Shown here piece after piece: positions 1 through 8,576 of a stretch of DNA of 64,000 nt. The stretch comes from Pseudomonadota bacterium. Its GTDB lineage: Bacteria; Pseudomonadota; Alphaproteobacteria; Micavibrionales; UBA2020. The notes beneath the pieces are model-generated. The model saw only the letters and a program-made list of their open reading frames with translations, searched no databases and was not told where the DNA came from. The DNA is taken from positions 22,633-86,632 of the forward strand of contig JAJZTA010000010.1 of assembly GCA_021849295.1 (NCBI GenBank). Direction: 5' to 3'. Positions within the stretch are counted from its first letter, which is position 1; each line of letters starts with the position of its first letter. The translations under genes were made by a program, and so were the position numbers.

Positions 1-648
1 GAAAAAATCCTCAAAGAGGAATTGCAAAAGGCGCGTCCTACGTATGGCTTCCTGATGGAAGAAAGCGGCGAGGTCAAAGGCACCGACGCGCAGTTCCGCT
101 GGATCATCGATCCGCTCGACGGCACGACCAACTTCCTGCACGGCATTCCGCACTGGTCGATCAGCATCGCCCTGCAGAAAGACGACGAGATCGTCGCCGG
201 CGTGATCTACGACCCCGTGCGCGACGAGCTGTTTCACGCCGAAAAAGGCGCGGGCGCCTTCTCGCGCGGCAAGCGCTTGCGCGTCGCGAACCGCTCCTCG
301 CTCGTCGACGGGCTGGTCGCCGTGGGCGACAAGCATTTCCGCGACGGCGCGCGCCTGCCCTCCGGCTGCGGCATACGCCGCATGAGCAGCGCCTGTCTCG
401 ATCTTTGCTATGTCGCCACCGGCCGCTTCGACGCCTACTGGGAAGACGGCCTCAAGCCGTGGGACAAGGCCGCGGGCGGGCTGATCGTCAAGGAAGCGGG
501 CGGATACGTATCGGAAATGGACGGCGGCAAAAATATTGTCTATGGTAGTGGAATACTGGCGGCCAACCCGACGCTGCACGCGGACTTGCTGAAAAATCTC
601 CCGCAGTGGAGTACGCAAGATTCCGTAAAAGCGAAGACGGCCACGTAA
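1..648 (+). CDS. Inositol monophosphatase family protein (5' truncated by window)
   Basis: The reading frame is open from base 1, so the gene begins upstream of the window and the first residues seen are internal. Family signatures are visible: the acidic EESGE motif, the metal/phosphate-binding DPLDGTTNF motif, and the C-terminal WDKAAGG motif that holds the third metal aspartate. The family comprises Mg2+-dependent phosphomonoesterases (inositol-1-phosphatase/SuhB, also CysQ and histidinol-phosphatase variants). The spacing fits a SuhB/IMPase-like enzyme, but the exact substrate cannot be decided from the sequence. The stop codon lies 23 bases before the start of the OmpA-domain gene on the same strand. 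Confidence 0.88.
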   Translation, partial: EKILKEELQKARPTYGFLMEESGEVKGTDAQFRWIIDPLDGTTNFLHGIPHWSISIALQKDDEIVAGVIYDPVRDELFHAEKGAGAFSRGKRLRVANRSSLVDGLVAVGDKHFRDGARLPSGCGIRRMSSACLDLCYVATGRFDAYWEDGLKPWDKAAGGLIVKEAGGYVSEMDGGKNIVYGSGILAANPTLHADLLKNLPQWSTQDSVKAKTAT

Positions 649-671
649 TATTAAAGGCAGGTCATACTGAT

Positions 672-1442
672 ATGAAAAAAACGCACCTGATCATTCTGGC
701 TTCTCTCTGCGCCGCGCCGCTGATGTCCGCATCGCAGGGCCTGTGCGCCTTTGTCTACCGTTACGAACCCGGCGTTCCCGCCGTCACGACGCACATGTCC
801 GTCCTGAAGGAAGCCGAAGAAGCGCAACAGCCCGTGAAGCTCATCCCGCCAGCCGACGTCGCGCCGCAGGAATTGTCGCATCCGTTTTTCACCAACACCA
901 TGCTGGCTCCGCTGTCAGCGCATCCCGTTGCACGCCACGAGGCGCGCCGGCACGTTTCACGTCCCGTCAGACACGTCGCCCGTACACCGGAACAGCCGGT
1001 GCCGCAGAACAACGTTGCAGAAACAGCCCAGCCGGCGCAACCTGCGCCCGTGAAACTCATTCCGCCGCCGCCGGAGCCCGCTCCGGTCATCCCGCCGCCC
1101 GAAACGGCCGCGCCCGCGCAGCCCGCCGTGCCGTCGCTGGCCGATCTGACGCTGGACTTCGACACCGCCTCGAGCCTGCTCACGCATCAGGCCAAAACCA
1201 AACTCGACGACATAGCCCAGCAGATGAAAGACATCAACAGCCTCCGCCTGCAAATCCGCGGCTTCGCCAAGGGCAACGGCGGCGCGGACAGCGCGCGGCG
1301 CATGTCGCTCTCGCGCGTGCTGGAAGTGCGCTCCTACCTGATGGACAAGGGCGTGAAGCCCGTCCGCCTCGACGTGCAGGCGCTCGGCTCCGGCACCTCC
1401 CGCCAGCCGATCGACCGCGTCGATCTGGTCTTCGTCAGATAA
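672..1442 (+). CDS. Exported OmpA-C-like domain protein with proline-rich linker
   Basis: The protein has 256 residues from the ATG at 672. That start is chosen because it opens a typical signal peptide (MKKTHLII.., small residues before a cleavage near residue 25) and has a purine-rich AAGGCAGG stretch upstream; an in-frame ATG at 606 would overlap the previous gene and bury the signal peptide. A Pro/Ala-rich linker contains the repeated word VKLIPP. The last ~95 residues form an OmpA/MotB-like peptidoglycan-binding fold (LDFDTASSLL..., then RRMSLSRVLEVRSYLMDKGV, then the closing strand). The likely role is an envelope protein anchored to peptidoglycan in the periplasm. There is no beta-barrel, so it is not a classical OmpA. 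It is convergent with sppA, 13 bases apart. Confidence 0.72.
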   Translation: MKKTHLIILASLCAAPLMSASQGLCAFVYRYEPGVPAVTTHMSVLKEAEEAQQPVKLIPPADVAPQELSHPFFTNTMLAPLSAHPVARHEARRHVSRPVRHVARTPEQPVPQNNVAETAQPAQPAPVKLIPPPPEPAPVIPPPETAAPAQPAVPSLADLTLDFDTASSLLTHQAKTKLDDIAQQMKDINSLRLQIRGFAKGNGGADSARRMSLSRVLEVRSYLMDKGVKPVRLDVQALGSGTSRQPIDRVDLVFVR

Positions 1443-1455
1443 CTTTTCTCAAACT

Positions 1456-3258
1456 TTAACGCAGTTGCATCTCCGGAATTTGCAGCAGGCCGGTTTCGCC
1501 GTTTGTTGCCGTTTGCAGCGCGCGCAGGACGTCTGCAGCCTGCAGCGCAGGCATAATGGCGACCATCTCCTGACCGGAGAGCAGTTCCATGACCCTTTCA
1601 AACGGCGATTTGGGACGCGGGTAGAGAACCAGCGGCGCCTTTTCGCCCGGCTTGAGGTGCGCCATCTGCCGCGCCAGCGCTACGGCCTTGTTGATGCCGC
1701 CCAGCACGTCGACCAGACCGCGCTTTTGCGCCTGCGCGCCCGTCCAGACATGGCCTTGCGCCACGGCCTCGACGGCGGCTGGCTTCATATCGCGGCCCGT
1801 CGCGACGCGCATGATGAAAGCGTGGTAAATGTCCGCCAGCATGTTCTGGAACTGCGCCGTCTGCTTTTGCGTGAACGGCACGTTCTCCGACCACATCATC
1901 GCGTTCCTGCCCGCCGAGACGCTGCCCCAGTGGACGCCCAGCTTGCTCCACAGTCCCGCCAGCACGAACTTGCCGCCGAAAACGCCGATCGAGCCAGTGA
2001 TGGTCGCGGGTTCGGCGACGATCTTGTTCGCCGCGGATGCGATCCAGTATCCGCCCGACGCCGCATAGCCGCCCATCGAGACGATCACGGGCTTGCCGGA
2101 TTTTTCCGTTTCAAGCATCGCGTGGCGGATAGTCTCCGCCGCCTCCGGCGAGCCGCCGGGGCTGTCGATGCGGAACACCACGGCCACGACGTTCTTGTCC
2201 TTGCGCACCTTTCTGAACGTCTTGACGAGCTTGTCCGCCGCCATTCCGCCGCCGAAACCGAGGTGCGGCTGGCCGCCGTAGGAAATAATGTCGCCCGAGC
2301 CGACGATCAGCGCGATCTTCTTCCCGTCGTCGTCGAAATCCGAACCGGAACGCAGGCTCTCCGCGTATTTTTGCAGCCTGACCGTGTGCGCCCCTTTGCC
2401 CGCCGCCTTCATCGCCGCGTCGAACATCTCGTCGTAATAGCCGATCCTGTCGATCAGCTTTAATTTAAGCGCCTGCCCGTCCGTATAGGGCGAACCGTCG
2501 ACCAGCGCCTTCACTTCGGCCACCTTCATCTTGCGGTCGGCGGCGATGCCCGCCACGATCTGTCTGGAAAGATCGCTGATCATGCCCGTCATCATCTGCC
2601 GCGCGGGCTTGCTCATGCCGTTGAGGGTCACGCTCTCGGGCATGGACTTGTAAATGCCCTCGCGCAGGAACTGGGCGCTGACGCCGAGTTTGTCCAGCGT
2701 GTCCCTGAAAAACGGCACTTCCGCCGCGATGCCGTTCATCGACACGTTGCCGACCGGTTGCAGCCAGATTTGGCCGAAGGACGACGCAAGATAATATTCG
2801 CCGATGCCGGAGCCGCCGTAATCGACGGCATAGATATAAGCCTGCTTGCCGCCGGCGCGGAATTTCTCGATGGCGACGCGCAGCCCCTGCAACTGTGCCG
2901 GAGACATTTCCGGATCGCGCAGACGGACGACAAGCGCCTTGATCCGCTTGTCATGCGCGGCATACGTCAGCGCGCGTATCACGTCCGCATAGGTCAGCCT
3001 GTCCGGCTTCAGCAAAGAAAGAGACAGGCCGCCGCTCTCCGTGTTTTCCGGCAGCGAGGCTTTAAGCGTATAGGTCAGAATTGTTTTCCCCGGCGCGGAA
3101 GACGATATGTGATGGCGCAGCGAGCCGCCGAACAGCAGGGCAGCGAAAAGACCGCCCGCCACCAAGGCTCCGCCCGTCACGATCAAAAGCCATTTGAAAA
3201 AATGCAGCGCACTTTTTCCGAACCCGTCGTTCGTGCGCCGTTGCGGAACATACTTCAT
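1456..3258 (-). CDS. sppA: Signal peptide peptidase SppA, long (67K) type
   Basis: The protein has 600 residues, the size of the duplicated long-form SppA. One N-terminal membrane segment (about residues 21-44) anchors it, with two protease-fold domains outside. The catalytic dyad of the family is present: the lysine sits in GIYKSMPES (K204, first half) and the nucleophilic serine in GGYAASGGYW (S401, second half). The enzyme cleaves residual signal peptides in the inner membrane after their release by signal peptidase. It is transcribed alone; a strong terminator for the upstream minus-strand genes sits about 100 bases before its start. Confidence 0.92.
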   Translation of the reverse strand: MKYVPQRRTNDGFGKSALHFFKWLLIVTGGALVAGGLFAALLFGGSLRHHISSSAPGKTILTYTLKASLPENTESGGLSLSLLKPDRLTYADVIRALTYAAHDKRIKALVVRLRDPEMSPAQLQGLRVAIEKFRAGGKQAYIYAVDYGGSGIGEYYLASSFGQIWLQPVGNVSMNGIAAEVPFFRDTLDKLGVSAQFLREGIYKSMPESVTLNGMSKPARQMMTGMISDLSRQIVAGIAADRKMKVAEVKALVDGSPYTDGQALKLKLIDRIGYYDEMFDAAMKAAGKGAHTVRLQKYAESLRSGSDFDDDGKKIALIVGSGDIISYGGQPHLGFGGGMAADKLVKTFRKVRKDKNVVAVVFRIDSPGGSPEAAETIRHAMLETEKSGKPVIVSMGGYAASGGYWIASAANKIVAEPATITGSIGVFGGKFVLAGLWSKLGVHWGSVSAGRNAMMWSENVPFTQKQTAQFQNMLADIYHAFIMRVATGRDMKPAAVEAVAQGHVWTGAQAQKRGLVDVLGGINKAVALARQMAHLKPGEKAPLVLYPRPKSPFERVMELLSGQEMVAIMPALQAADVLRALQTATNGETGLLQIPEMQLR

Positions 3259-3640
3259 GTCAACCTCTTTATTCCCCCCCCCACGCCTAATTTTTTTGAG
3301 TCTACATCAACAATGCGTATTGAACGAACGGCAAATTGTAGATATATTTTCCCATCGAATAAAAAAAGCCCTGCGTCGTGAAACGCAGGGCAGTCGTCAT
3401 CGAAGCGAAGTATTAAGGGGAGCACCGTAGCCGGAAACCGGAAACGGTGCTTTTCCTTGAGTCAAAGTCTCCCGATTCTGTGGATAAGAGTCGAGTCTTT
3501 CTTTTTGATGTAAAAAAGACCTGTATTTTCAATGTTCTAAAATAGCGACTCCGTAAAAGTAAAAAATGCCGTTTCCGGAGTCATACAAAAACCGCAACCG
3601 ATTCGCCCGAAACTTGAAAGGCCTTGCGAATAAAAACGCA
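3259..3640. other. 382-base intergenic region with three inverted repeats
   Basis: No convincing gene is seen here. The region is AT-richer than its surroundings. It holds a 9-bp hairpin with T tract at 3361-3391 (annotated separately), an 8-bp hairpin at 3421-3451 (AGCACCGT/ACGGTGCT) whose loop contains a second palindrome CCGG-AAA-CCGG, and a 7-bp inverted repeat GACTCCG/CGGAGTC at 3547-3582 around a T-rich loop. A structured 3' UTR or a small RNA on the minus strand, ending at the terminator, is possible; no matching known RNA family was recognised. Confidence 0.5.
3359..3391 (-). terminator. Rho-independent terminator downstream of hslO-lipoprotein operon
   Basis: The perfect 9-bp stem GCCCTGCGT/ACGCAGGGC (3368-3376 with 3383-3391) has a 6-base loop. 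It is followed on the minus strand by seven T residues (plus-strand A run 3361-3367). Its orientation fits transcripts coming from the lipoprotein/hslO genes or from a small RNA in this gap. Confidence 0.8.
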
Positions 3641-4225
3641 TTACTCCTTCATGCCAAAGGTCTTTTTAACGATCGACTGCATGCCGGCGTTCAGATCGTT
3701 CATGAGTTCTTCGGTGAGGTCGAAGTAGGCGCTCGCGCGCGCATCCGGCGAAAGCCCTTCATCGAGCGTCTTCTTGCGATGGACGACGACGTCCGCATGA
3801 CCGAGCACGATATCCGGCGCGGCCGGATCGATCAATTCGAATCGAACTTTCATGACCGCGGTCAATTCTACGGCGGGCGCCTGCATCAGCAATCCCTGCA
3901 AACTGTGATGCGCAGACAGATTGCGCCGCACGACGGACGCCTGCTTGATGATCGCGCGCAGCACGTTTTTTCCGCCTGCCGGAACAAGCACCCGTTTCAG
4001 CATTTTTTGCGCCGCGGCGTCGGGCGGCGGCTGAAAGGTATATTCGACGTCGGGCAGCTTCATCGGCGACTGATAGGCGTCGACCACCGCGACTTTCGCC
4101 GCATCGACGCGGATCGGCTCCATGTTGACGAAAGTCATCTCCGGCAAGGCCGCGGGCGGCGGCGCCACCGTGGTGCATCCGGCCAACAGCACCGCAAACG
4201 CAAAAACGCAGAAACGCACTTTCAT
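3641..4225 (-). CDS. Predicted lipoprotein, unknown function
   Basis: The protein has 194 residues and starts with a short lipoprotein signal: MKVRFCVFAFAVLLAGC, lipobox LAGC with the acylated cysteine at position 17. The mature part has a short proline-rich spacer, then a mixed alpha/beta domain with no motif I recognise. It includes a region resembling small-subunit lipoprotein folds (PVAELTAVMKVRFELID-like strands followed by ASAYFDLTEELMND helix). It lies 12 bases downstream of hslO on the same strand, so the two are probably co-transcribed and end at the 3359-3391 terminator. Nothing in the sequence gives a substrate or partner. Confidence 0.75.
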   Translation of the reverse strand: MKVRFCVFAFAVLLAGCTTVAPPPAALPEMTFVNMEPIRVDAAKVAVVDAYQSPMKLPDVEYTFQPPPDAAAQKMLKRVLVPAGGKNVLRAIIKQASVVRRNLSAHHSLQGLLMQAPAVELTAVMKVRFELIDPAAPDIVLGHADVVVHRKKTLDEGLSPDARASAYFDLTEELMNDLNAGMQSIVKKTFGMKE

Positions 4226-4237
4226 GACTTTCAGCCC

Positions 4238-5224
4238 TTATGACTTCTTGTCTTTGTACACCGCGTCGAGATCAGACGCCTTGAACATATAGTCTTCGCT
4301 GCAAAATTCGCACTTGATGGAGACTTCGCCCTCTTTTTCGCAAATATCCTCCAGCTCCACGCGCGGTATGGTGCGGAGAATCTCCACCACCCGCGCGCGC
4401 GTGCAGCGGCATCTGAACCTGATATGCGTCGGCGAATAGATGCGCACGCCGTCTTCATGGAACAGACGGTAGAGCACGTCCGCGGACGCCAGCACGGGCG
4501 AGAGCAGCTCGCCCTCGCGGCAGGTCGAGAGCAGCATCACCGCGCGCGTCCAGTCTTCCAGATCGGCCTCGTTCTCGCCACTGCCGCCTCCGGCGTCGTC
4601 AACATTTTTGCCCGCGTTTTCCTCCGGCATCTGCTGGATCATGATGCCGCCGGTGCGCCACTGCCCGTCCTGCGGGTGGACGGCGAGCCTGAACGACGTC
4701 TTGATCTGCTCCGACTGGGTGAAATAATGCTGCGCGGCGTCGATGATCGAACTGCCTTTCAGCTCCACGATGCCCTGATAGCTGTGCTCGAACCCGCCCG
4801 CATCGACGGTGAAGGCCATATGCCCCTTGCCAAGCAGGTGATAATAGTGATTGTCAGTGTCTTTCTTGCGCTTGGCCAGTTTTTTGACCGCCGCCGCGTC
4901 GAAGCCGGCATAGGCGCGCACCTCGCCCTTGCTGGAGACATCCGCGACCAGCGTACGGATCGCGCCGTCACCCTTGATCTGCAGCGAAAACACACCATCG
5001 TATTTCAGCATCGAACTCAAAAGCAAACAGAGCGTAAGCACCTCGCTGAGGAGCGCGGAGACCGGCGGCGGGTAATCGTGTTTCCCCATGATTTCGGCCA
5101 GAACAGGCCCGAGCCGCACCATCCGCCCGCGCACGTTGGATTTTTCAAGGCGGAAGGGCTGGACGACGTCGTCGTCCACCAGTCCCGATTGTTCAGTGCC
5201 GTCTTTTTTGATGCGGATAGCCAT
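4238..5224 (-). CDS. hslO: Redox-regulated chaperone Hsp33
   Basis: The protein has 328 residues from the ATG at 5224. A longer in-frame reading exists, but the family begins near MAIRIKKDG and the extension would run into recX. The hallmark redox switch is present at the C terminus: C272-x-C274 and C305-x-x-C308, the four zinc-binding thiols that form disulfides under oxidative heat stress and turn on holdase activity. The insertion GGGSGENE near residue 213 looks like a flexible loop. Hsp33 acts in the cytoplasm. It is divergent from recX with only 20 bases between the two starts, so each promoter must lie within the other gene's 5' end or further upstream. Confidence 0.94.
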   Translation of the reverse strand: MAIRIKKDGTEQSGLVDDDVVQPFRLEKSNVRGRMVRLGPVLAEIMGKHDYPPPVSALLSEVLTLCLLLSSMLKYDGVFSLQIKGDGAIRTLVADVSSKGEVRAYAGFDAAAVKKLAKRKKDTDNHYYHLLGKGHMAFTVDAGGFEHSYQGIVELKGSSIIDAAQHYFTQSEQIKTSFRLAVHPQDGQWRTGGIMIQQMPEENAGKNVDDAGGGSGENEADLEDWTRAVMLLSTCREGELLSPVLASADVLYRLFHEDGVRIYSPTHIRFRCRCTRARVVEILRTIPRVELEDICEKEGEVSIKCEFCSEDYMFKASDLDAVYKDKKS

Positions 5225-5244
5225 TTCCGTCCGATTGTAGCATA

Positions 5245-5790
5245 ATGCCGGAAGCCATGGACAAAAAACCCGCAGACCGGAAGCCCAAAACACCAAGAAG
5301 GATTTCCAAAACATATTTGGAAAATACCGCGCTCTATTACCTCCAGCGTTATGCAACGTCGGCAGAGAATTTACGGCGCGTGCTGCTGCGCAAGGTGAAA
5401 CGCTCCTGCGCCTTCCACGACCAGCCGGAAGAGGAGTTCATCCCGCTGGTGGAGACCTTGGTCGAACGCTATAAAACCGTCGGGCTTCTGGACGATAAAA
5501 ATTTCGCCGAAAGCAAGGTGACGTCGCTGCGGCGGCAGGGCGGTTCGGCGCGCGCGATCATGGCGAAATTGCAGGTCAAGGGCCTCAGCCCTTCGCAAAT
5601 CGAGACCGCGCTCAAAACCATCGATGAAGAACGGGAAGACGCGGAAGAAAAGGCCGCCCGCGCCTATGCCAAACGCAAAAAGCTCGGGCCGTGGCGCAAA
5701 CGCGCCGCCGACCCGCAAAAGGAACTCGCCGCCATGGCGCGCGCGGGATTCAGTTATGACGTTGCGGCGAAGGCTTTAAAGGAAGATTAG
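5245..5790 (+). CDS. recX: RecX family regulatory protein
   Basis: The protein has 181 residues and is rich in Lys/Arg, with three-helix RecX-type repeats: an N-terminal segment with [19 protein letters not shown], a central [20 protein letters not shown], and a C-terminal [20 protein letters not shown] block, all typical RecX words. RecX proteins bind RecA filaments and limit their activity. No recA is nearby, which is common in alphaproteobacteria. An alternative ATG lies 12 bases in (5257). The stop codon overlaps the hemF stop codon on the other strand by three bases. Confidence 0.88.
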   Translation: MPEAMDKKPADRKPKTPRRISKTYLENTALYYLQRYATSAENLRRVLLRKVKRSCAFHDQPEEEFIPLVETLVERYKTVGLLDDKNFAESKVTSLRRQGGSARAIMAKLQVKGLSPSQIETALKTIDEEREDAEEKAARAYAKRKKLGPWRKRAADPQKELAAMARAGFSYDVAAKALKED

Positions 5791-6611
5791 GGCCACTTCA
5801 CCTCGGGCGGCATCGACATGAGGATGGCTTCTGTGTTGCCGCCGGTTTTGAGGCCGAACTGCGTGCCGCGGTCGTAGAGCAGATTGAACTCCACGTAGCG
5901 CCCGCGCTTGATCAACTGCTTTTCATGCTCTGCCGCCGTCCACGGCTGCGCGAAGTGGCGGCGGACGATCTCGGGATAGATGCTTAAAAACGTCTCGCCG
6001 ACTTTTTGCGTGAAGCTAAAATCTTTCTCCTTGTCGCCGCTGTCGAGATAATCGTAGAAAATGCCGCCGACGCCGCGCGTCTCGTTCCGGTGCGGCAGGA
6101 AGAAATACTCGTCGCACCATTTTTTGAACCTGGGATAATAGTCCGCGTCAAAACCGTCGCAGGTCTTTTTGAACGCGGCGTGGAAATCCTCCGTGTCTTT
6201 CGCGTCGGGAAAGACCGGCGTCAGATCCGCGCCGCCGCCGAACCAGCTTTTTGTGGTCACGATATGCCGCGTGTTCATATGCACGATCGGCACGTGCGGA
6301 TTGCGCGGATGGATGACTAGGCTGATGCCGGTCGCGAAAAAAGCGCCATCGCCTTCCGCGCCCGGAATCTTCTTGCGGAATTCTTCCGAGAACGTGCCGT
6401 GCACGGTCGAAACGTTGACGCCGCCTTTTTCGAATACGCGCCCGCCGCGCAGGATGGACATTGTTCCGCCCCCGCCCTCGGCACGTTCCCAGCTTTTGCG
6501 TTCAAAGCGTCCGGCAGGCAAATCGCTTTTCGCATCGTCCTCGATCCACTCCAGCGCGGCGCAGATGCGGTCGCGCAAGTCCTTGAACCAGCTTTCAGCC
6601 TGTTGTTTCAC
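5787..6611 (-). CDS. hemF: Oxygen-dependent coproporphyrinogen III oxidase
   Basis: The protein has 274 residues starting at a GTG (6611) whose last two bases begin the TGA stop of trmL (GTGA), which indicates translational coupling. The family signature is unmistakable: [21 protein letters not shown] followed by [10 protein letters not shown] (signature extends over about 30 residues), and upstream [10 protein letters not shown] with FGGGADLTP. It oxidatively decarboxylates coproporphyrinogen III to protoporphyrinogen IX in heme biosynthesis, in the cytoplasm. A HemN-like relative (hemW) is encoded at 35.8 kb but that family is a heme chaperone, so hemF is the only coproporphyrinogen oxidase seen here. 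Confidence 0.95.
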   Translation of the reverse strand: MKQQAESWFKDLRDRICAALEWIEDDAKSDLPAGRFERKSWERAEGGGGTMSILRGGRVFEKGGVNVSTVHGTFSEEFRKKIPGAEGDGAFFATGISLVIHPRNPHVPIVHMNTRHIVTTKSWFGGGADLTPVFPDAKDTEDFHAAFKKTCDGFDADYYPRFKKWCDEYFFLPHRNETRGVGGIFYDYLDSGDKEKDFSFTQKVGETFLSIYPEIVRRHFAQPWTAAEHEKQLIKRGRYVEFNLLYDRGTQFGLKTGGNTEAILMSMPPEVKWP

Positions 6612-7060
6612 GACGTGAATCCCTTTGTTTGCCGCAAAGCTTCCCCCAAAACCATCGCCGACGCAAGGGCGACATTGATCGAGCGCAGGCCGGCCTTCAT
6701 GGGAATCAGCAGCCGCGCGTCGCATGCCGCATGCACATGCTCCGGCACGCCTGCGCTTTCGCGCCCCGCGATCAGCACGTCGTCCGGCTGGAATTCAAAA
6801 TCAGCATAAGAACCGGCGGCCTTGGTCGTCAGCAGCACCAGTCGCTTGCCCGCATGCGCCGTTTTAAAAGCCTCCCAGTTGAGATATTTGGTCAGATCGA
6901 GGCGTTCGATATAGTCCATGCCCGCGCGCTTGAGGTTTTTGTCCGACAACACGAACCCGCACGGCTCGATTACATCCATCGGAACGCCCAGACAGGCGCA
7001 CAGGCGCATCAGCGTGCCGGCGTTCTGCGGAATATCGGGTTCGAACAGCGCCAATCTCAT
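6608..7060 (-). CDS. trmL: tRNA (cytidine(34)-2'-O)-methyltransferase TrmL
   Basis: The protein has 150 residues from the ATG at 7060, the compact size of TrmL/YibK-type SPOUT enzymes. Motifs of the trefoil-knot SAM site are visible: [18 protein letters not shown] at the N terminus, [15 protein letters not shown] in the middle and [20 protein letters not shown] at the end. It methylates the wobble ribose of tRNA-Leu. The start overlaps the stop of the traX-like gene (ATGA at 7057-7060) and its stop overlaps the hemF GTG start, giving a three-gene coupled operon. Confidence 0.92.
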   Translation of the reverse strand: MRLALFEPDIPQNAGTLMRLCACLGVPMDVIEPCGFVLSDKNLKRAGMDYIERLDLTKYLNWEAFKTAHAGKRLVLLTTKAAGSYADFEFQPDDVLIAGRESAGVPEHVHAACDARLLIPMKAGLRSINVALASAMVLGEALRQTKGFTS

Positions 7061-7824
7061 CTGTGCATCGCCATCCATATCAGCCGCAAAATGACCATAT
7101 GGCCGGGGTAAAAGACATGCAGCGCATATTTGGGCAGGAAGCGCTTTTTCTGCGGCATCTTCCGCGCCACGTCCAGCACCAGCCACGGCAGGATGATGCA
7201 AAACAGGCCCGTCACGACGGCGTATTCCCAGGCCGCCGGACTGGCGTGGAAGAGCAGATGAATTCCGCCCGCGTTCATCACCATCAGCAGAACGAGCAGG
7301 AACGGCAGGGCGCGCTTGTTCCCGTGCATGACCTGCAAAACCGCCGCGGGCACAACCACGCCCGCCAAACCGAACTCCATCGGCAAGGCCCACAACATTG
7401 AAACAATGGCAATCGTATAAAGCGCATACATCTGCCACGGCTTGATGCGATAGCTCAAATCCGCGAAGAAAATCCCCGCCGTCAGGGTAAAGATGACATT
7501 CGCCCTATATTCGTGCAGCGCAAAAAGGTAAAAAGGCTCCGCCACCACCGCCAGAACAAGCAAACGCGCTATATAACGCCTGATGGTCTTTTTCGTTTCA
7601 TCGGCGGAACGGGCATGCGCTTTGACCACCGCGATCGCCACCGCATAGCAAAACAGCGGAAAAGTCGCCCGTCCGACGAAAAACATTTTCCCAAGGGCGT
7701 GATGGGACCAAATCGCATCTATATGGTCAATAACCATAAATACGGCGGCGCAAACTTTTATGAAATCGAGGGCAAAGCCATCACATTGAGGAAGAAAGGT
7801 TTTTGGGGGGCTATTTTTTAACAT
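7057..7824 (-). CDS. TraX-family multispanning membrane protein
   Basis: The protein has 255 residues with about eight hydrophobic segments. It carries the TraX hallmarks: an N-terminal DFIKVCAAVFMVIDHID, then GRATFPLFCYAVA, an arginine-rich loop before YIARLLVLAVVAEPFYLFA, NVIFTLTAGI, and a final KYALHVFYPGHMVILRLIW. The founding member acetylates the N terminus of F pilin; chromosomal copies like this one are common and probably acylate or acetylate something else. There is no conjugation gene nearby, and the gene is translationally coupled to trmL and hemF. The family assignment is good; the substrate is unknown. Confidence 0.82.
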   Translation of the reverse strand: MLKNSPPKTFLPQCDGFALDFIKVCAAVFMVIDHIDAIWSHHALGKMFFVGRATFPLFCYAVAIAVVKAHARSADETKKTIRRYIARLLVLAVVAEPFYLFALHEYRANVIFTLTAGIFFADLSYRIKPWQMYALYTIAIVSMLWALPMEFGLAGVVVPAAVLQVMHGNKRALPFLLVLLMVMNAGGIHLLFHASPAAWEYAVVTGLFCIILPWLVLDVARKMPQKKRFLPKYALHVFYPGHMVILRLIWMAMHR

Positions 7825-7836
7825 AAGATGATTTTT

Positions 7837-7866
7837 TTAACAGCGCCTACTTTAATTCTCTATAAA
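7837..7866 (+). promoter_or_regulatory. Candidate promoter for the Rieske/cytochrome bc1 operon
   Basis: TTAACA (7837-7842), 18-base spacer, TATAAA (7861-7866); five of six consensus bases in each box. It lies about 100 bases upstream of the Rieske start in the AT-rich gap between the divergent traX-like gene and the Rieske gene. Confidence 0.45.
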
Positions 7867-7968
7867 TCAGAGTACTATCTTTCCTTGAACAGAGTCGATT
7901 ATTTTATTACTCATGACCTGTTCACAAACCAAGACTCTCCACCGTCCTCACCAAGGAAGAATAAAAAA

Positions 7969-8532
7969 ATGGATCAAGCAGTGAAAAAAGGCGCAACACG
8001 CCGTGATTTTCTTTACCTGACGGCAGGCGCCATGGGCGTCGTCGGCGCGGGCAGCGCCGCCTGGCCGCTGATCGACAGCATGAACCCCGCCGCAGACACG
8101 CTGGCGGCCGGATCGACGGAAGTCGATCTCAGCAAAGTCGAAGTCGGCTCGGCGCTCACTGCCGTCTGGCGCGGCTCGCCGCTGTTCATCCGTCACCGCA
8201 CGCCGGAAGAAATCAAGTCCGTCCGCGATATGGACTGGAAATCCCTGCGCGATCCGCAAAAGGACGAAGACCGCACCCTCAAGGCCGAATGGATCATCAT
8301 CAAGGGCGTCTGCACCCACCTCGGCTGCATTCCGCTCGGACAAAAAGCCGGCGATCCCCGCGGCGAATTCAACGGCTGGTTCTGCCCCTGCCACGGTTCG
8401 CAATACGACGTCTCGGGCCGCATCCGCAAAGGCCCCGCGCCTCTCAACATGTTCGTCCCGCCCTACAAGTTCATATCGGATACCGTCGTGCATGTCGGCA
8501 GCGGTCACGACTTCCCCAATCCCGGTTTCTAA
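7969..8532 (+). CDS. petA: Ubiquinol-cytochrome c reductase iron-sulfur (Rieske) subunit
   Basis: The protein has 187 residues from the ATG at 7969, preceded by AAGGAAG. A twin-arginine motif (TRRDFLYL, residues 10-17) leads into the single transmembrane anchor, as expected for a folded Fe-S protein exported by Tat and left as an N-terminal anchor. The 2Fe-2S ligands are in C115-T-H117-L-G-C120 and C139-P-C141-H142; the outer cysteines form the usual disulfide. It moves electrons from ubiquinol at cytochrome b to cytochrome c1 in the bc1 complex. The fused cytochrome b/c1 gene follows after 44 bases. Confidence 0.96.
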   Translation: MDQAVKKGATRRDFLYLTAGAMGVVGAGSAAWPLIDSMNPAADTLAAGSTEVDLSKVEVGSALTAVWRGSPLFIRHRTPEEIKSVRDMDWKSLRDPQKDEDRTLKAEWIIIKGVCTHLGCIPLGQKAGDPRGEFNGWFCPCHGSQYDVSGRIRKGPAPLNMFVPPYKFISDTVVHVGSGHDFPNPGF

Positions 8533-8576
8533 ACATTCATCATACGCCCTTACCCAAGAGAAGGATTTAAAATCCC

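Noticed and set aside
3302..3400. 32-codon minus-strand frame beginning MTTALRFTTQGFF
   Set aside because: It contains the terminator hairpin and lacks a ribosome binding site.
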